The translations under genes and the position numbers were made by a program. Shown one piece after another: positions 24,966-32,867 of a DNA stretch of 34,138 nt. The stretch is from JASLDZ01 sp964242895 (GTDB lineage: Bacteria > Pseudomonadota > Alphaproteobacteria > Caulobacterales > Caulobacteraceae): positions 1-34,138 of the forward strand of contig CAXTBN010000029.1 in assembly GCA_964242895.1 (NCBI GenBank), given 5' to 3'. The notes under the pieces are model-generated. The model made no database searches and had not been told where the DNA came from. It worked only from the letters and a program-made list of their open reading frames with translations. How positions within the stretch are numbered: the stretch's first letter is position 1; every line of letters starts with the position of its first letter.

Positions 24966-25832
24966 TCACGCCCGGGCCGAGCGCTGCGCGCTCTCGACGA
25001 TGCGGGCGTACATTCGGTCGAAGTCCGGGCGCGCCGCCGACGACGGTGACAGCGCCTCCAGGAAGGCGGTCAGCTGGTCAGCCTCGACGGTGCTCGCCGG
25101 TCTGGAGCCCGCCAGCACCTTGGCCGCGTGCAGCTTCACGCTGACCGCGGACTTGGCGGCGGCCTGTGCCAGACCCACGACCTCGACATCGAGCACCTGG
25201 AGTGCGGCCGCCGCGTCCGGCGCCTCGGCCTCGATCACCCTGACCGCCTGGTCGAGCAGGTCCTCGTCCGCGGTGCCGGACGCGTAGACGAGCAGCGCCA
25301 TGCTGGCGCCGAGGACTGCGGCGAAGTGGTCGCCCTGCCGCTCCGCGAGCAGCGGCTGCGGCGGCGCCCCGTCCCGCGCCGTGGCGCGCTCGGTTTGAGG
25401 AGCCGCGTCCCGCAGCTCCTCGAACACGCGGGCGAGCGCCTGCAGTAGGTGGGCGATGTGCACCGACTTGAAGTCGGCCGGGGCGTAGAACTCGACGCCG
25501 GGCTCGAACTGCAGGTTTCCGCCCCTGGCCTCGATGCCGCCCGCGATCTCGACCAGCTCCTCCCAGCTGTAGTGGGTGCGCCGCGTCCTGAGCATCCACG
25601 GGTTCTTCCAGTAGACGCCCGACAGGGTCAGGCTCATGCCGTTCTCGGCGGAGCCGCCCGACGTGTGGCCCATGATGGTGGAGTCGATGATCGCGATGAC
25701 GCGGTCGCGGGGGTCGACCCCGTGCGACTTGACCGCCGACGAGAGCCGCTTCTGGCTCAGGTTGCCCCCGACGTAGAGGCTGCTGTTGTTGTATGACGCG
25801 ACGAGCTGCGCCAGGCCTTCGACGATCTCCAT
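24966..25832 (-). CDS. Hypothetical protein with PH-like N-terminal and possible TerB-like C-terminal domain
   Basis: 288 aa. The N-terminal 110 residues contain RVIAIIDSTIMGHTSGGSAE, then SLTLSGVYWKNPWMLRTRRT and YSWEELVEI. This pattern of an "is-it-exposed" strand, GLxLTxxGIYxKN and a Trp-x-x-hydrophobic turn is typical of bacterial PH-like domains often joined to stress-response modules. A Gln/Ala linker leads to an all-helical C-terminal part (FAAVLGASMALLVYASGTAD, then EDLLDQAVRVIEAEAPDAAA) that resembles TerB-like helical domains. Both assignments are by pattern memory and moderate at best. It has no signal peptide although the two following genes encode exported proteins. It is the first gene of the three-gene set. 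Confidence 0.55.
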   Translation of the reverse strand: MEIVEGLAQLVASYNNSSLYVGGNLSQKRLSSAVKSHGVDPRDRVIAIIDSTIMGHTSGGSAENGMSLTLSGVYWKNPWMLRTRRTHYSWEELVEIAGGIEARGGNLQFEPGVEFYAPADFKSVHIAHLLQALARVFEELRDAAPQTERATARDGAPPQPLLAERQGDHFAAVLGASMALLVYASGTADEDLLDQAVRVIEAEAPDAAAALQVLDVEVVGLAQAAAKSAVSVKLHAAKVLAGSRPASTVEADQLTAFLEALSPSSAARPDFDRMYARIVESAQRSARA

Positions 25833-26117
25833 CAGGCGCGTCGCGCCTTTCCGCGCCGCGGCAGGCTGCGGCCGATGCAGGCGGCGTCAGCTCTCAGCGG
25901 CTCGGTGCTCGACCCCCGTGGCTTGCGAGCGCCAAGCCCGCCGGTCCTGCCCTGCATGCCTCCCCCACCTCCAGCTCTTGGGCCCGCATGGCCCCGCGGC
26001 ACTCCTCGGGTGCCGACGCGAGGAGCTTAGCCAGAAACGCGGCGGAATGCTTCCAATTGGGCAGCAAAAGTTGACGCGACTTAGCAGGGGCCTCCCACCC
26101 TCGAGGTGCCGAGGCCC

Positions 26118-26396
26118 ATGCGGCGGGAGCCGGTCACATCGCCTGCCCGCCGCGCGGTGGCGGAGGCGCTCGCCAGCGCCAGGAGGCGGGCCGGCCTGAC
26201 GCAGCGGGCGCTCGCCGCCAAGCTGGGGCAGTTGCCGTCGACCGTGGCCAAAATGGAGATGGGTCAGAGGCGGTTGAACGTGGTCGAGCTGGTCCGCCTC
26301 GCCGAGGCGCTGGGCGAAGACCCGCGGACGCTGGTGACCGAGGTGGTCGAGGCCGTGACCTCGGCCAGTGGCAAGACGGGCGGTTCAGGAGGCTAG
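26118..26396 (+). CDS. XRE-family HTH regulator
   Basis: 92 aa from the ATG at 26118 (a GTG at 26106 is also in frame). The helix-turn-helix is plain: VAEALASARRRAGLTQRALA, AKLGQLPSTVAKMEMGQRRL, then NVVELVRLAEALGEDPRTLV. This is the Cro/CI-type fold, with the recognition helix in STVAKMEMGQ. Such proteins repress or activate nearby operons. It is a single plus-strand gene converging on the Mrr-like nuclease gene, with 28 bp between the stops. It could control either flanking minus-strand operon or the element as a whole; no cognate palindrome was identified beside it. Confidence 0.88.
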   Translation: MRREPVTSPARRAVAEALASARRRAGLTQRALAAKLGQLPSTVAKMEMGQRRLNVVELVRLAEALGEDPRTLVTEVVEAVTSASGKTGGSGG

Positions 26397-26424
26397 GAGC
26401 GCGGTCGTCGGCAGGTGTCGCGAC

Positions 26425-27327
26425 CTAGACGCGCGTCCGCAGCCAGCTCGCGAGACCGAGGTCGACTACCAGCTCCGCGATTCGCCGCCCGTCCCAGACG
26501 TGGACGGCCTCCCTAGAGCTGCCGACCGCGCCCTGGGGCGAGTGCACGGCGAAGATCATCCTGGCGTACCGGCCGCGGGCGGCCTCGAAGCGGCCCACGT
26601 AGTCGTCGAGCACGCCCTGGCCGGCGGCGCTTTTGACCTGCACGTAGGCGATCTCCCCCGTTGCCGCGTTCTGCGCCTCCACGTCGACGCCCTCGCGCGT
26701 GCCCCCCAGGCGGGCGATCCGCGCCCACCCCGTGCGTGCCATGATCAGGTCGACGAGCGTCTCGAAGTCCTTGTCCCGCAGCCGCCGGACCACCCGCTCC
26801 ACGGCACCGATGAAGGCGAGCCGGGCGGCGTCGGCCTCGGCGACGTCCGGGTCCTCCTGGCCCAGGATCACCCGGCGGGCCTCCGCGGCCCCGCCGGGCT
26901 CGCACACGGTCCCCCGGAAGCCGGCGGTCTTGACCACCACTCCCGGCAGCTCAGAGACGGCGAGGTGACGCCCTGCCAGCGACGTGTTCCTCCACGGGAT
27001 CGCGCATCGCAGGCTGATGTGGCCGCGGGCGTCCGTCGACCTTTCGGCGCGCACGTCGAACTCGCCGCTGAGCGTGCACCACCAGAGACTGTCGTCCTCT
27101 ATGGTGATCCATAGATACTTATGGCCTTCGATCAGCGTCCTGAGGGCGTTGTAGTCCTTTGTCGTGTGGTGATCCTTCCAGACCAGCTCGCCGACATTGC
27201 GCAGCTCGGCCTCCTCGTACTCGTCCCACCCCGCCTCAATCGTCGAGTGTGCCAGCGCCGCCCTCCACCAGCGGCCGCCTTCGCCGTTCTTGATGTAGCG
27301 AAGCGCAGCGGGGAGGCTGTCGGCCAC
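26425..27327 (-). CDS. Mrr-type restriction endonuclease-fold protein
   Basis: 300 aa. The N-terminal 150 residues are unfamiliar and rich in Trp (EGGRWWRAAL, YLWITIEDDSLWWCTLSGEF). The C-terminal domain (about 170-285) is an Mrr_cat PD-(D/E)xK nuclease: FETLVDLIMARTGWARIARL, GVDVEA with Asp215, then YVQVKS with Gln230-Val-Lys232. The Q-x-K variant of the motif is normal for Mrr-like enzymes, which cut modified or foreign DNA. It is last of three minus-strand genes, 20 bp after the DUF1828-like gene, so they are probably one operon. A novel N-terminal sensing domain and the operon context suggest an effector rather than a classical type IV enzyme. Confidence 0.8.
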   Translation of the reverse strand: MADSLPAALRYIKNGEGGRWWRAALAHSTIEAGWDEYEEAELRNVGELVWKDHHTTKDYNALRTLIEGHKYLWITIEDDSLWWCTLSGEFDVRAERSTDARGHISLRCAIPWRNTSLAGRHLAVSELPGVVVKTAGFRGTVCEPGGAAEARRVILGQEDPDVAEADAARLAFIGAVERVVRRLRDKDFETLVDLIMARTGWARIARLGGTREGVDVEAQNAATGEIAYVQVKSAAGQGVLDDYVGRFEAARGRYARMIFAVHSPQGAVGSSREAVHVWDGRRIAELVVDLGLASWLRTRV

Positions 27328-27347
27328 GGCGTCTGAGGACGTGTCGG

Positions 27348-28163
27348 TCAGGTGGCCTGTTCCCCCGCTGCCTGTGCGAGCCCAAGCTCCCGGGCGATCC
27401 GCCTGATAGCCGCATCCTCGTCGCCCCGGAAAATGGGCATGGAGAGGCCCCGGTTCGACGCACGCTGGTATTTCTTCACCCCGATGCGCTTCAGCTCCGG
27501 GTCCTCAAGCAGCGCGAGCACCTTCACGTCGGGACGATTGAGGTCACGGACTTCGCGCTCAGCAAGCTGAGCCTCGCCCAGCCTCTCGCTTGTCGACACG
27601 AGGTACACCATGCCGCCGACGCCACCGGCGATCTTAGGGCGGACGACGAGATCAGAGGGGAACTCGGCCAATTCCTTGTCGTAGGCCTCGTCCTCCTCAA
27701 TGTTGGCGACACCTCCCATCGCAGCTTGCATCGCAGCCACTACGTCCTCGCGAAACGTCGATTTTACGTTCTCGCGCGTGAAGAGCTGCATGTCTCTGAC
27801 GCGGATCAGCGACGAGAGGAACGCCACCGAACGTTTCGCCGCGTCTTCAACGGGGAACTGGTCAGTCCGTATCTCGTAGCTTTGGACGTCGAGGAAGGCA
27901 CCGCCCTGCTTAAGAATTGCCTCCAGTATTTGGGCGCGGTGGCCCTGGTCGATGGTAATGCCCTGGGCGACGAGGTGCGACAGGTAGGCCCCGTCGTCCT
28001 CAAGGCGAAATCCATCTCCCTCTTCGACCATGTAGAATTCGATCGGGTCGCCCGACGAGTCCTGGAAGACGCCTCCGATCGCGAGCCCCGCCGGCACGGC
28101 CCGCACTGACAAGCCGCTGCAAAAGTTGCGACAAAGAACGCCCTCAAGCGTCTCCGGGGTCAT
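27348..28163 (-). CDS. DUF1828/DUF1829-like protein
   Basis: 271 aa from an ATG at 28163 that overlaps the upstream gene's stop by 4 bp (ATGA). The N-terminal half matches what I remember of DUF1828: PIEFYMVEEGDGFRLEDDGA, YLSHLVAQGITIDQGHRAQI, LEAILKQGGAFLD, then RSVAFLSSLIRVRDMQLFTR. The second half (DLVVRPKIAGGVGGMVYLVS, then VKVLALLEDPELKRIG) may correspond to DUF1829. This family has no established biochemical role known to me but is frequent in accessory regions. Here it sits between a small unknown gene and an Mrr-type nuclease, all coupled. A regulatory or sensor role for the nuclease is inferred from position only. Confidence 0.75.
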   Translation of the reverse strand: MTPETLEGVLCRNFCSGLSVRAVPAGLAIGGVFQDSSGDPIEFYMVEEGDGFRLEDDGAYLSHLVAQGITIDQGHRAQILEAILKQGGAFLDVQSYEIRTDQFPVEDAAKRSVAFLSSLIRVRDMQLFTRENVKSTFREDVVAAMQAAMGGVANIEEDEAYDKELAEFPSDLVVRPKIAGGVGGMVYLVSTSERLGEAQLAEREVRDLNRPDVKVLALLEDPELKRIGVKKYQRASNRGLSMPIFRGDEDAAIRRIARELGLAQAAGEQAT

Positions 28164-28627
28164 GGCTGCGGGCTGAAGAGAGAGAGTTGGCCGTCCGGCT
28201 CCACGTCATCCACAATGCGGAAGAAAGCGCGCGCCCGCGCCCAGAAGGTTGCCGTCGTCCACTCCGTGCTTACTCGACGGTGAGGCGCGCCAGCGGGCGG
28301 CACCCTGACCAGACCGTCCATACCACCAGGGCCCGTTTCGACACCGCCGCGCTCACAATGTGCGTGAACATGCAGGCCCTTGTGTGAAGCGTGGTCTTCC
28401 AGGCGTCCCACGACCGTCGGCCCATCCTGCGTGAACTTGATTAGGGTAGCCTGCCATTGCCCATATGCAGGCTTACACATGGCGACTAAGACGTAGTTAC
28501 CGCCCTGCTCACCCTCAGCCTTGGCGCTCCTCCACTCCCAGCCGTTCTTCATCGGTCGGCTCTTGTCGTAAATGGGGCAGTGGCTCGGGCCCATGTCCTT
28601 CGACGACCACTGCGTCGACGACGTCAT
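28160..28627 (-). CDS. Hypothetical protein, first gene of DUF1828/Mrr operon
   Basis: 155 aa from the ATG at 28627, with AAGG seven bases upstream. The frame opens to 28807, but the upstream residues are Arg-rich noise. It reads CPIYDKSRPMKNGWEWRSAK, GGNYVLVAMCKPAYGQWQAT, LIKFTQDGPTVVGRLEDHAS and HKGLHVHAHCERGG, the last rich in His and Cys. The end reads WTTATFWARARAFFRIVDDV. The HVHAHC cluster could bind a metal or be catalytic. No named family was recognised. The ATGA overlap with the DUF1828-like gene indicates a stoichiometric pair, the layout seen in toxin-antitoxin and some defence modules. Confidence 0.7.
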   Translation of the reverse strand: MTSSTQWSSKDMGPSHCPIYDKSRPMKNGWEWRSAKAEGEQGGNYVLVAMCKPAYGQWQATLIKFTQDGPTVVGRLEDHASHKGLHVHAHCERGGVETGPGGMDGLVRVPPAGAPHRRVSTEWTTATFWARARAFFRIVDDVEPDGQLSLFSPQP

Positions 28628-29402
28628 GCCCTTACGCTCACCCGCAAGATGGCGAACCCGCAACTCCAGCTCCCGCCGTCGCCGGCCGCGATCCCGCCTA
28701 CGCGCTGGGCATGCGACCACCCGCCGTGCACCCTGCACGCGAGCGGTGCGGGCGCCTAGGGCCGCCGAGGACAGACGGCGGTGGTCGGCTAGAGACAGGC
28801 CCGTCATGTTCCTAGTCTGTTCTCATGCGGCCTGTGTCGCAAGTCCGGTGAGGAGCGCTCGAGTCTGCGCCCGTGTCACTTTCTCCGCGCTGGGCGTGTC
28901 GCCGAAAAGGCGGTGCCTTCGGCCAAAGTGAGCACCTCACCGCGGCCTGGCTCACCTCGAGGACTACAACCCGCAATCTCGGCGGTCCGCGACCTCTGCA
29001 CCACCCCGACGAGCTGGTGGGGCTCAGCGCCGCCCCCCGGCTGCCGACGCGAGGGGCGACCGGCTCACCGGCCTGAACCGTGTTCGCGATGGGATCACCA
29101 TGTTCGCGCGCCTGGGCCGGCGCGGGCTGCCGGACGGCGGTCCCGGAAGCGCCCGAGGAGACGACGCGCAGCCCGGGGCGCGCCCGCCTGAGCTGGCTCG
29201 ACCCGCTTGCCTCCCCCTCCTCCAAGCGGGTCGGAGAACGTCTTCCGCGCCGGGAGGTGGATTTGTGCGCCTGATCTGTCCCTGTAGGACAGGTCTCCTC
29301 GCATGGCCGCGAGCGGCGACGCACCCCGCTGCGCTACACAGACGCCGAGCCTCTGCATTCCCTGCCTCCCAGGTCCGCATCGCGCCTCTACGACGCACAC
29401 CG
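28628..29402. other. Gene-free stretch, candidate right end of the island
   Basis: About 775 bp in which no reading frame on either strand looks like a real protein. It should contain the promoter of the 28627 operon. A perfect 6-bp inverted repeat, CTGTCC-CTGTA-GGACAG, lies at 29275-29291. Genes of core type resume after about 29.4 kb, so the right junction of the accessory region probably lies here. No copy of the tRNA-Lys 3' end was seen. Confidence 0.45.
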
Positions 29403-29711
29403 TCATCCGTTGATGCTGCGCTGGCTCTCGACGAGCAGCAGCACCTCGGAGCCGTCGCGGGTCGGCCGAGTCACGCGGAGCGCGTGGGCGTGGAGTCCGC
29501 AGCGGCACCGGAAGGTGACGTGGTGGAAGATGCGCTCCAGGTCGAAGTCCCAGACGCGCCGGAGCGTGGGCGCCCGCGCCACGTCCAGGTCGCGGGGCAC
29601 CATGCACTTGCGGCACATGAGTTGGAGGCGCGCTCCGGGCGTCCCCGCCACCAGCGCCGGCGAGACGACCAACCCTTGGTGCAGGCACCTTGCCCGCGCC
29701 CCGTTCAGCAC
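29403..29711 (-). CDS. Small zinc-ribbon-like hypothetical protein
   Basis: 102 aa from a GTG at 29711 that overlaps the upstream stop by 7 bp; ATG codons at 29618 or 29759 are alternatives. The conserved-looking part is LMCRKCMVPRDLDVARAPTL, then RVWDFDLERIFHHVTFRCRC and GLHAHALRVTRP. CxxC (MCRKC) and CxC (CRCG) could form a zinc ribbon, with His residues between. No named family was recognised. It is last of three chained minus-strand genes and likely belongs to the core-like flank rather than the island. Confidence 0.6.
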   Translation of the reverse strand: MLNGARARCLHQGLVVSPALVAGTPGARLQLMCRKCMVPRDLDVARAPTLRRVWDFDLERIFHHVTFRCRCGLHAHALRVTRPTRDGSEVLLLVESQRSING

Positions 29712-29938
29712 GGACCGCCGGGCAGGATGGGGCAGGGGGCCGGCCCAATCATCCGCCACTTGCGCCCGCGCGGCGGCGCGCCGCGGATGCGCTCGATCTC
29801 GTACCAGCCCTTCTCGCCGCTCCTCAACTCCGGCACGTCGGCCAGGTCGAACCAGATCCAGCGCCCCCGCCGCGCCGCCGGGCGCACGCAGACCAGGAAG
29901 TGCACGCGCTCGACCTGGACGACGCGGCGCTCCGGCAC
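29705..29938 (-). CDS. Small hypothetical protein
   Basis: 77 aa from a GTG at 29938, three bases after the stop of the GIY-YIG-like gene. It reads PERRVVQVERVHFLVCVRPA, then GRWIWFDLADVPELRSGEKG, WYEIERIRGAPPRGRKWRMI and GPAPCP. The aromatic-rich, strand-like pattern is that of a compact beta domain and is clearly protein-like. No family was recognised. Chaining with both neighbours by overlaps of a few bases supports a three-gene operon (30291 to 29403). Confidence 0.6.
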   Translation of the reverse strand: MPERRVVQVERVHFLVCVRPAARRGRWIWFDLADVPELRSGEKGWYEIERIRGAPPRGRKWRMIGPAPCPILPGGPC

Positions 29939-29940
29939 GG

Positions 29941-30291
29941 TCAGGCCCTGAGGCGCGAGGGCTCGGCCGCGGCGGCCGGAGCGTGCGCCTCCTCCAGGCA
30001 GTTCAGCAGCGGCTGCGTGTGGCGCACCACGCGCGAGAGGAGCTGCAGCCGGTCGACGCGCCGCGGCACCGGGAAGTGCACGTGCAGCTCGTCCATGCCG
30101 AGCTGGAGGGCCTCGACCCACTGCAGGTGCGCGGGCCCGGTCGCCTGGGAGATGTCGTTGGCTTGGCCGGCGAACAGCAGCAGGGAGCCGTGCTGCGGGT
30201 CGCGGCGGGCGAAGCCGTAGAGGCCGGGCAGGTGCAGGAAGCGGCCGTCGTGGTGCCCGAGCACGGCGAACGAGAGCCCTGTCCAGATCAC
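29941..30291 (-). CDS. GIY-YIG-like small protein
   Basis: 116 aa from a GTG at 30291 with GGAGG seven bases upstream; a GTG at 30297 is the alternative. The core VIWTGLSFAVLGHHDGRFLH, then LPGLYGFARRDPQHGSLLLF and AGQANDISQATGP resembles the GIY-YIG fold: GLYGF stands for GIY, FAG for YIG, and ANDI for the following helix. The usual catalytic Arg after the helix is not seen (SQATGP), and the Tyr of YIG is replaced by Phe. It may therefore be non-catalytic. It is divergent from the SRAP gene, with a gap of about 110 bp, and first of a three-gene chain. Confidence 0.6.
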   Translation of the reverse strand: MIWTGLSFAVLGHHDGRFLHLPGLYGFARRDPQHGSLLLFAGQANDISQATGPAHLQWVEALQLGMDELHVHFPVPRRVDRLQLLSRVVRHTQPLLNCLEEAHAPAAAAEPSRLRA

Positions 30292-30399
30292 GTCCACCCC
30301 TCCGCCCGACGAGAACGGAACAGGAACGACACGCCTGCCGCCAGAGGTCAACGCGCGGCGCTGAGCCGTCCACAGCCGCGTGCGCTAGGGTGGCTGCGC

Positions 30400-30978
30400 A
30401 TGTGCAACGACTGCCGCAACCGCATCCCGCTCGACGCGCTCCGCGACAGCTTCCCCGGCCTGGAGACGCCCGGCGGCGCGCCCAACCTGGAGCCGCGCGA
30501 CGACGTGCGGATCACGGAGGCCGCGCCGGTGGTGCGCTCCATGGCGGCGGGCGGACGCGAGCTGGTGCAGTTGCGGTGGAGCTGGCCGGGGCCGGGCGGC
30601 AGGCCCGTGTACAACTTCCGCTCTGACGGGAGGCGTTTCCCGAGCGGCCGGTGCCTGATCCCGGCGGACGGCTTCTACGAGTTCACCGATCCGGAGCCGC
30701 CCGCGCCCAAGCGGGCGCGCAAGACCAAGTGGCTCTTCACGATGACGGGCGAGCCCTGGTTCTGCATCGCCGGCCTGATCCGCCCTGGTGCGGCGGATGG
30801 GGCGGACGCCTTCGCCATGCTGACGACGGAGCCTGGCCCCGACGTGGCGCCCCTTCACGCGAGGCAGGTGGTCGTGCTCGCGCCGATCGACTGGACGCGG
30901 TGGCTGGACGGGCCTGAGCCGGAGGCGCTGCTGCGGCCCTCGCCTGCGGGCAGGCTCGCGGTCGAGCGGCGGGGGTGA
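30400..30978 (+). CDS. SRAP domain protein (HMCES/YedK-like, abasic-site protector)
   Basis: 192 aa, beginning MCNDC with the catalytic Cys2 that becomes N-terminal after Met removal. Family knowledge: SRAP proteins form a thiazolidine crosslink with abasic sites in single-stranded DNA, shielding them during replication. Visible motifs are APNLEPRDDVRITEAAPVV (active-site Asn), LVQLRWSWPGPGG, NFRSDGRRFPSGRCLIPADG, FYEF (active-site Glu) and PLHARQVVVL (active-site His). It is shorter than YedK, consistent with a compact subfamily. Its TGA overlaps the GTG of the exonuclease III gene (GTGA), giving an abasic-site processing pair. Confidence 0.92.
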   Translation: MCNDCRNRIPLDALRDSFPGLETPGGAPNLEPRDDVRITEAAPVVRSMAAGGRELVQLRWSWPGPGGRPVYNFRSDGRRFPSGRCLIPADGFYEFTDPEPPAPKRARKTKWLFTMTGEPWFCIAGLIRPGAADGADAFAMLTTEPGPDVAPLHARQVVVLAPIDWTRWLDGPEPEALLRPSPAGRLAVERRG

Positions 30979-31748
30979 AGGTCGCGACCTTCAACATCAA
31001 CGGCGTCGTGAGCAGGCTCGCCAACCTGCTGCAGTGGCTCAACGAGGCGGAGCCGGACGTGGTGGCCCTGCAGGAGATCAAGTGCACCGACGCCGCGTTC
31101 CCGCGCGCCGAGCTGGAGCGCGCGGGCTACGGCGCGGTCTGGCGGGGGCAGGGGCCGCACCACGGCGTGGCGCTGCTCGCCCGCGACGCCGAGCCGGTGC
31201 TGACCCGCCGCGAGCTGCCCGGGGACCTCGCCGACCATGAGGCGCGCTACATCGAGGCGGCGGTCGGGGGCGTGCTGGTCGGGTGCCTCTACGCGCCGAA
31301 CGGCAATCCGCGCCCGGGGCCCAAGTTCGACTACAAGCTGCGGTGGCTGGAGCGGCTGGCGGCGCACGCGGCGGAGCTGATCGCGACGAACGTGCCGGTG
31401 CTGCTGATCGGCGACTACAACGTCGTGCCGACGGACGGCGACATCTACGCCGTGCGCTCCTATCGCGAGAACGCGCTGCTGCAGCCGGAGCCCCGGGCGG
31501 CGTACGGCGGCCTCCTCAGGCAGGGCTGGACGGACGCCCTCGGCGATCTGCACCCCGGCGAGGCGACCTACACCTTCTGGGACTACAAGCGCGACGCCTG
31601 GGCTCGCGACGCCGGCTTGCGCATCGACCACCTGCTGGTCTCGCCGGCGCTGCTGCCTGGGCTGGTGGATGGCGGCGTGGACCGAGCCATCCGCGGGCGG
31701 CTGAACGCCAGCGACCACGCGCCTGCATGGATCGAGGTGGACCTGTAA
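30975..31748 (+). CDS. xthA: Exodeoxyribonuclease III / AP endonuclease
   Basis: 257 aa from a GTG at 30975 that overlaps the SRAP stop by 4 bp. It cuts 5' to abasic sites and degrades 3' ends in base-excision repair. The endonuclease/exonuclease/phosphatase fold motifs are present: KVATFNINGVVSRL with the metal Asn, LQEIK with Glu34, LYAPNGNP, GDYNVVP (usually GDFN), LRIDHLL and SDHAP with the catalytic Asp-His. Length and order match XthA-type enzymes. Coupled translation with the SRAP gene links two proteins that handle abasic DNA. Confidence 0.95.
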   Translation: MKVATFNINGVVSRLANLLQWLNEAEPDVVALQEIKCTDAAFPRAELERAGYGAVWRGQGPHHGVALLARDAEPVLTRRELPGDLADHEARYIEAAVGGVLVGCLYAPNGNPRPGPKFDYKLRWLERLAAHAAELIATNVPVLLIGDYNVVPTDGDIYAVRSYRENALLQPEPRAAYGGLLRQGWTDALGDLHPGEATYTFWDYKRDAWARDAGLRIDHLLVSPALLPGLVDGGVDRAIRGRLNASDHAPAWIEVDL

Positions 31749-31830
31749 GCCTCTGCAGCAGCCCGCAGGAGTAGGGAGCTTGCGCTCTCCCCGGCTGGCG
31801 AGGTCGCTGCGACAGGCCTAAGCCGCAGGC

Positions 31831-32307
31831 GTGCCGCCCCTCTTCACCATCGGCTACGAGCGCGCCTCCTCGGCCGAGGTGATCGACGCCCTGCAGCAGG
31901 CCGGGGTGGAGCTCCTGGTGGACGTGCGCGCCGTGGCGGCGTCGCGCCGGGCGGGCTTCTCCAAGACGGTGCTGCGCAACAGCCTGGAGGCGGCGGGCGT
32001 CGGCTACCTGCACCTGCGCGACCTCGGCACGCCCAAAGCGGGGCGGGAGGCGGCGCGGGCGGGCCGGTGCGAGGAGATGCGCGCGATCTTCTCCGGTTGG
32101 CTGGAGGAGCCTGCGGCCGTGGCGGCGTTGGAGCGGCTGGCGCTGGAGGCGGGGACGCGGCGCACGTGCCTGCTCTGCTTCGAGGCGGACCCGTCCTGCT
32201 GCCACCGGCAGGTGCTGGCCGAGCGGCTGGTCGCCCGGGCTCCGCGCACCGTGCACGACCTGATCGCCGCGCCTGCCCAGGTCGTCGCCGCCAGCCCGCC
32301 ACGCTGA
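31831..32307 (+). CDS. DUF488 family protein
   Basis: 158 aa from a GTG at 31831. It starts PLFTIGYERASSAEVIDALQ, then GVELLVDVRAVAASRRAGFS, LRDLGTPK, and ends with TCLLCFEADPSCCHRQVLAE, the CHR signature of DUF488. This family has no established function known to me; the conserved Cys-His-Arg near the C-terminus suggests an enzyme or metal site. It is 82 bp downstream of the exonuclease III gene on the same strand and followed 4 bp later by the coiled-coil gene, so it may belong to the same repair-linked transcript. Confidence 0.88.
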   Translation: MPPLFTIGYERASSAEVIDALQQAGVELLVDVRAVAASRRAGFSKTVLRNSLEAAGVGYLHLRDLGTPKAGREAARAGRCEEMRAIFSGWLEEPAAVAALERLALEAGTRRTCLLCFEADPSCCHRQVLAERLVARAPRTVHDLIAAPAQVVAASPPR

Positions 32308-32311
32308 CCCG

Positions 32312-32854
32312 ATGGCCCGCGCCGCCCGCCTGAAGGTCTACCGCACGTCTGCCGGCTTCGACGACGCCTACGTGGCCGCGCCGAGCCAGGCGGCGGCGCT
32401 GAATGCGTGGGGCGCGCGCGGCGACCTGTTCGCCATCGGCGAGGCCGAAGTCGTGACCGACGAGGCGCTCACCGCCGAGCCGCTGGCGTGCCCGGGCGAG
32501 GTGGTGCGCCGCCCGCGCGGCGACATGGCTGCGATGCTGGCCGCGACGCCGAAGCCGAAGGCGGTGAACGAGGCGGCTGAGAATGGCGACAAGCGGAAGG
32601 GCAGGACGGATGCGCCGCCGCCTCCCGAGCTTCCCCCGCCGCCCGACCGCAGCGACTTGGACGAGGCGGAGACGGCGCTGGCGCACGCGCGCGATCGCCT
32701 CTCCCATGACCTGGACGCCCTCGCGCGGGAGCGGGCCGAGCTGGACCGGCAGGAGCAGCGCACACGAAGGGACGGCGAGGCCGAACTGAAGCGTCTGGAG
32801 CGCCGCAGGTCGGAGGCGGAGAGGACCTTCAGGAAGGACGGCGGCGAGCCCTGA
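32312..32854 (+). CDS. Hypothetical coiled-coil protein
   Basis: 180 aa. The N-terminal 70 residues form a small domain (ARLKVYRTSAGFDDAYVAAP, then WGARGDLFAIGEAEVVTDEA). A Pro-rich hinge (DAPPPPELPPPPDRSD) and a charged alpha-helical coiled coil to the end follow (HDLDALARERAELDRQEQRT, then ERRRSEAERTF). No enzyme motif is visible. It begins 4 bp after the DUF488 stop, so co-translation is likely. It converges on the HAD phosphatase gene. Function unknown. Confidence 0.7.
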   Translation: MARAARLKVYRTSAGFDDAYVAAPSQAAALNAWGARGDLFAIGEAEVVTDEALTAEPLACPGEVVRRPRGDMAAMLAATPKPKAVNEAAENGDKRKGRTDAPPPPELPPPPDRSDLDEAETALAHARDRLSHDLDALARERAELDRQEQRTRRDGEAELKRLERRRSEAERTFRKDGGEP

Positions 32855-32867
32855 GGCTCCGGCGACA

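Noticed and set aside
28812..29324. 170-codon minus-strand frame in the gene-free right-hand stretch
   Set aside because: Ser/Arg/Gly-rich composition without motifs or a ribosome binding site; typical of chance open frames in high-GC DNA.
9441..29402. CRISPR array
   Set aside because: No regularly spaced direct repeats were seen anywhere in the accessory region, and no cas-like genes are present.
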